DNA from: Amblyomma americanum
Taxonomy: Eukaryota > Arthropoda > Arachnida > Ixodida > Ixodidae
DNA length: 64,000 nucleotides
Direction of reading: 5' to 3'
NCBI RefSeq assembly: GCF_052857255.1
Contig: NC_135504.1
Location: forward strand, 142,502,121-142,566,120
The first letter of the stretch is position 1, and the number at the start of each line of letters is the position of its first letter. Shown here piece after piece: positions 60,176-64,000 of this stretch. The notes beneath the pieces were generated by a model. That model ran no database searches and was not told the origin of the DNA. It saw only the letters and a program-made list of their open reading frames with translations. The position numbers were made by a program, and so were the translations under genes.

Positions 60176-63100
60176 CTTGGAGAAACTCCGCGTTGAAGAA
60201 AGTCCGCGTTGGAGAAAGTCTGCGCTGGAGAAACTCCGCGTTGGATAAACTCCGCGCTGGAGAAACTCCGCGATGGAGAAACTCCGCGACGGACAAACTC
60301 CGCGATGGAGAAACTCCGCGTTGGTGATGAAAGTCCGCGTTTGAGAAAAGTCTGCGTTAGAGAAAACTCCGCGCTGGAGAAACTCTACGCTGGAGAAACT
60401 CCGGGCTGGAGAAACGCCGCGATGGAGAAACTCCGGGCTGGAGAAACTCCGCTCTGGGGAACTCCGCGCTGGAGAAACTCCGCGCTGGAGAAACTCCGTG
60501 TTGGAGAAACTCCGTGTTGGAGAAACTTCGCGTTGGAGAAACTCCGCGTTGGAGAAAGTCCGCGTTGGAGAAAGTCCGCGCTGGAGAAACTCCGCGCTGG
60601 AGAAACTCCGCGTTTGAGAAACTCAGAACTGGAGAAACTCCGCGCTGGAGATACTTCGCGGTGGAGAAACTCCGCGCTGGAGAAACTCCGCCTTGGAGAA
60701 ACATCGCTTTGAAGAAACGGCGCGTTGGAGAAACTCCGCGTTAGAGAAACTCCGCGCTTGAAACACACCGCGCTGGAGAAACTCCGCGTTGGAGAAAGTC
60801 CGCGTTGGAGAAGGTCCGCTTTGGAGAAAGTCCGCGTTGGAGAATGTCCGCGTTGGAGAAACTCCGCGTTGAAGAAAGTCCGCGTTGGAGAAAGTCCGCG
60901 CTGGAGAAACTCCGCGTTGTATAAACTCCGCGCTGGAGAAACTCCGCGATGGAGAAACTCCTCGGCGGACAAACTCCGCGATGTAGAAACTCCGCGTTGG
61001 AGAAAAGTCCGCTCTGGAGAAACTCTACTCTGGAGAAACTCCCGCTGGAGAAATTCCGTGCTGCATAAAATCTGCGCTGGAGAAACTCCGGGATGGAGAA
61101 ACTCCGCGCTGGAGAAACTCCGTGCTGGACAAACTCCGCGCTGGAGAAACTCCGTGTTGGAGAAACTCCGCGCTGGAGAAACTTCGCGTTGGAGAAACTT
61201 CGCGTTGGAGAAACTCCGCGTTGGATAAACTCCACGTTGGAGAAAGTCCGCGTTGGAGAAAGTCCGCGTTGGAGAGAGTCCGCGATGGAGAAACTCCGCG
61301 CTGGAGAAACTCCGCGTTTGAGAAACTCCGAACTGGAGAAACTCCGCGATGGAGACACTCCGCGCTGGAGAAACTCCGTTTTGGAGAAACTCCGTGTTGG
61401 AGAAACTTCGCGTTTGAGAAACTCCGCCTTGGAGAAACTTCGCTTTGAAGAAACGGCGCGTTGGAGAAACTCCGCGTTAGAGAAACTCCGCGCTTGAAAC
61501 ACGCCGAGTTGGAGAAACTCCGCGTTGGAGAAAGTCCGCGTCGGAGAATGTCCGCGTTGGAGAAAGTCCGCGTTGGAGAAACTCCGTGTTGTAGAACCTC
61601 CGCCTTGGAGAAACTTCGCGTTGAAGAAACGGCGCGTTGGAGATTCTCCGCGTTGGAGAAACTCCGCACTTGAAACACACCGCGCTGGAGAAACTCCGCG
61701 TTGGAGAAAGTCCGCGTTGGAGAAGGTCCGCGTTGGAGGAAGTCCGCGTTGGAGAAAGTCCGCGTTGGAGAAACTTCGCGTTGAAGAAAGTCCGCATTGG
61801 AGAACGTCCGCGCTGTAGAAACTCCGCTTTGTATAAGCTCCGCGCTGGAGAAACTCCGTGACGGACAAACTCCGCGATGGAGAAACTCCGCGTTGGAGAA
61901 AAGTCCGCTCTGGAGAAATTCTACGCTGGAGGAACTCCGCGCTGGAACAACTCCGCGTTGGAGAAACTAGGTGCTGGACAAACTCTGCGCAGGAGAAACT
62001 CCGTGTTAAAGAAACTCCACGCTGGAGAAACTTCGCGTTGTAGAAACTGCGCGTTGGAGAAACTCCGCGTTGGAGAAACTCCACGTTGGAGAAAGTCCGC
62101 GTTGGAGAAAGTCCTTGTTGGAGAGAGCCCGCGATGGAGAAACTCCGCGCTGGAGAAACTCCGCGTTTGAGAAACTCCGTGTTGGAGAAACTTCGCGTTG
62201 GAGAAACTCCGCCTTGGAGAAACTTCGCTTTGAAGAAACGGCGCGTTGGAGAAACTCCGCGTTGGAGAAAGTCCGCGTCGGAGAATTTCCGCGTTGGAGA
62301 AAATCCGCGTTGGAGAAAATCCGTGTTGTAGAAACTCCGCCTTGGATAAACTTCGCGTTGAAGAAACGGCGCGTTGGAGATTCTCCGCGTTGGAGAAACT
62401 CCGCACTTGAAACACACCGCGCTGGAGAAACTCCGCGTTGGAGAAAGTCCGCGTTGGAGAAGGTCCGCGTTGGAGGAAGTCCGCGTTGGAGAAAGTCCGC
62501 GCTGTAGAAACTCCGCGCTGGAGAAACTCCGCGATGGAGAAACACCGCGACGGACAAACTCCGCGATGGAGAAACTCCGCGTTGGAGAAAAGTCCGCTCT
62601 GGAGAAATTCTACGCTGGAGAAACTCCGCGCTGGAGCAACTCCTCGTTGGAGAAACTCCGCGCTGGAGAAACTCCGTGCTGCATAAAATCTGCGCTGGAG
62701 AAACTCCGGGCTGGAGAAACTCCGCGCTGGAGAAACTTCGCGTTGGAGAAACTGCGCGTTGGAGAAACTCCGCGTTGGAGAAAGTCCGCGTTGGAGAGTG
62801 TCCGCGATGGGGAAACTCCGCGCTGGAGAAACTCTGCGTTTGAGAAACTCCGAACTGGGGAAACTCCCCGATGGAGACACTCCGCGCTGGAGAAACTCCG
62901 TGTTGGGGAGACTTCGCGTTGGAGAAACGGCGCGTTGGAGAAGCTCCGCGTTGGAGAAACTCCGCGCTTGAAACACACCGCGCTGGAGAAACTCCGCGTT
63001 GGAGAAAGTCCGCGTTGGAGAATGTCCGTGTTGGAGAAAGTCCGCGTTGGAGAAAGTCCGCGTTGGAGAAACTCCGCGTTGAAGAAAGTCCGCGTTGGAG

Positions 63101-64000
63101 AAAGTCCGCGCTGGAGAAACACCGAACTGGGGAAACTCCGCGATGGAGACACTCCGCGCTGGAGAAACTCCGTGTTGGGGAGACCGCGTTGGAGAAACGG
63201 CGCGTTGGAGAAGCTCCGCGTTGGAGAAACTCCGCGCTTGAAACACACCCCGCTGGAGAAACTCCGCGTTGGAGAAAGTCCGCGTTGGAGAATGTCCGCG
63301 TTGGAGAAAGTCCGCGTTGGAGAAAGTCCGCGTTGGAGAAACTCCGCGTTGAAGAAAGTCCGCGTTGGAGAAAGTCCGCGCTGGAGAAACTCCGCGTTGG
63401 ATAAACTCCGCGCTGGAGAAACTCCGCGATGGAGAAACTCCGCTACGGACAAACTCCGCGATGGAGAAACTCCGCGTTGGTGATGAAAGTCCGCGTTGGA
63501 GAAAAGTCCGCGCTGGAGAAACTCTACGCTGGAGAAACTCCGGGCTGGAGAAACTCCGCGCTGGAGAAACTCCGCGCTGGAGAAACTCCGCGTTTGAGAA
63601 ACTCTGAACTGGAGAAACTCCACGCTGGAGATACTCCGCGGGGGAGAAACTCCGCGCTGGAGAAACTCCGTGTTGGAGAAACTCCGTGTTGGAGAAACTC
63701 CGCCTTGGAGAAACTTCGCTTTGAAAAAACGGCGCGTTGGAGAAACTCCGCGCTTTAAACACACCGCGCTGGAGAAACTCCGCGTTGGAGAAAGTCCGCG
63801 TCGGAGAAGGTCCGCGTTGGAGAAAGTCCGCGTTGGAGAAACTCCGTGTTGTAGAAATTCCGCCTTGGAGAAACTTCGCGTTGAAGAAACGGCGCGTTGG
63901 AGATACTCCGCGTTGGAGAAACTCCGCGCTTGAAAAACCCCGCGCTGGAGAAACTCCGCGTTGGAGAAAGTCCGCGTCGGAGAAGGTCCGCGTTGGAGAA
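60176..64000. repeat. Superunit copy 4 (truncated by window end)
   Basis: It matches copy 3 at a constant offset of 13,282 through block A (60,176-63,364) and the first 636 bp of block B. I noticed only one substitution, CTACGGAC near 63,444 where copy 3 has CGACGGAC. The unit continues beyond the window. Confidence 0.85.

Larger units (their letters stand above)
1..64000. repeat. 16-bp satellite array filling the window
   Basis: The entire window is a head-to-tail array of a 16-bp monomer, consensus CTCCGCGYTGGAGAAA, about 4,000 copies. Common variants are GTCCGCGTTGGAGAAA, CTCCGTGTTGGAGAAA, CTCCGCGATGGAGAAA and TTCGCGTTGGAGAAAC. No stretch of unrelated sequence was seen at either end or inside. 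A minority of monomers are not 16 bp (14, 15, 17 and 19 bp) and act as landmarks. Variant monomers recur in fixed order over hundreds to thousands of bases, which defines higher-order repeats rather than random divergence. Both ends of the window lie inside the array, so its true length is greater than 64 kb. A eukaryotic heterochromatic satellite is the natural reading; species and chromosomal location cannot be told from the sequence. Confidence 0.98.

Noticed and set aside
265..63000. TATA-box-like GTATAAAC and TTATATAAAC monomers (near 270, 3,050, 3,867, 8,609 and many more)
   Set aside because: They are single-base variants of the common monomer, carried along by block duplication, with no gene or other promoter element nearby.
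1..64000. Hundreds of open reading frames of 60-1,534 codons on both strands
   Set aside because: All translate one of two 16-residue repeats fixed by the monomer, overlap each other in all frames, mostly start at TTG, CTG or GTG, and have no unique ends, domains or regulatory context. None is reported as a gene.
1..64000. CRISPR array
   Set aside because: The period is 16 bp with no separate spacers and no cas genes; neighbouring units are variants of each other, not repeats between unique spacers.
1..64000. CENP-B box
   Set aside because: TTCGCTTTGAAGAAACGG and TTCGCGTTGAAGAAACGG resemble it loosely, but the spacing between TTCG and CGG and the required central A do not fit the known NTTCGNNNNANNCGGGN pattern.
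1..64000. Telomeric repeat or G-quadruplex array
   Set aside because: No TTAGGG-type repeat is present, and runs of three or more G are isolated (GGGGAAAC, GGGGAGAC), never four in close order.
1..64000. Insertion sequence, retroelement or other mobile element inside the array
   Set aside because: I looked for any break in the 16-bp pattern and found none; no terminal repeats, target-site duplications or enzyme motifs.
1..64000. tRNA, rRNA or small RNA genes
   Set aside because: No conserved tRNA, rRNA or snRNA sequence was seen; the only structure is the 4-bp CTCC/GGAG hairpin of the monomer.

Overview
The whole window is satellite DNA. From the first base to the last I see one 16-bp monomer family, consensus CTCCGCGYTGGAGAAA (about 56% GC, two CpGs per monomer), in uninterrupted head-to-tail order, roughly 4,000 copies. 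I found no unique sequence, no transposon, no RNA gene and no convincing protein gene. A pure array of this size with nested higher-order repeats (HORs) points to eukaryotic heterochromatin (centromeric, pericentromeric, subtelomeric or B/sex-chromosome type). Nothing in the sequence identifies the species.

The array is not a simple run of one monomer. Individual monomers carry diagnostic changes, and their order is copied in large blocks, so the window can be laid out as nested HORs. (1) 1-6,384 is a mosaic, including a ~2.4-kb duplication (1,889-3,794 and 4,343-6,152) and a third partial copy between them. (2) 6,385-13,852 is two copies of a 3,715-bp unit with no difference that I could see. 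(3) 13,853-18,985 is a mosaic of ~2.8-kb units related to both neighbours. (4) 18,986-64,000 is three complete and one truncated copy of a 13.3-14.5-kb superunit. Each superunit contains a block A (~3.2 kb), a block B (~1.37 kb), three S units (3,636 bp when complete) and a linker L (~1 kb). Copies differ by a few substitutions and by block indels of whole-monomer size. Copies 3 and 4 look almost identical over 3.8 kb.

Long open reading frames exist on both strands only because the monomer lacks stop codons and 16 is not a multiple of 3. Each strand therefore reads the same 16-residue peptide repeat in all three of its frames. The longest, 1,534 codons, start at TTG rather than ATG. I treat them as by-products of the satellite, not genes.

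The main interest is structural: an alternating CTCC/GGAG inverted-repeat design in every monomer, a three-level HOR hierarchy, block indels of whole-monomer size, and signs of repeated misaligned exchange and patch conversion, including one 1,666-bp misalignment register that appears to have been used more than once. All block boundaries were read by eye from shared variant monomers and may be off by a monomer or two.
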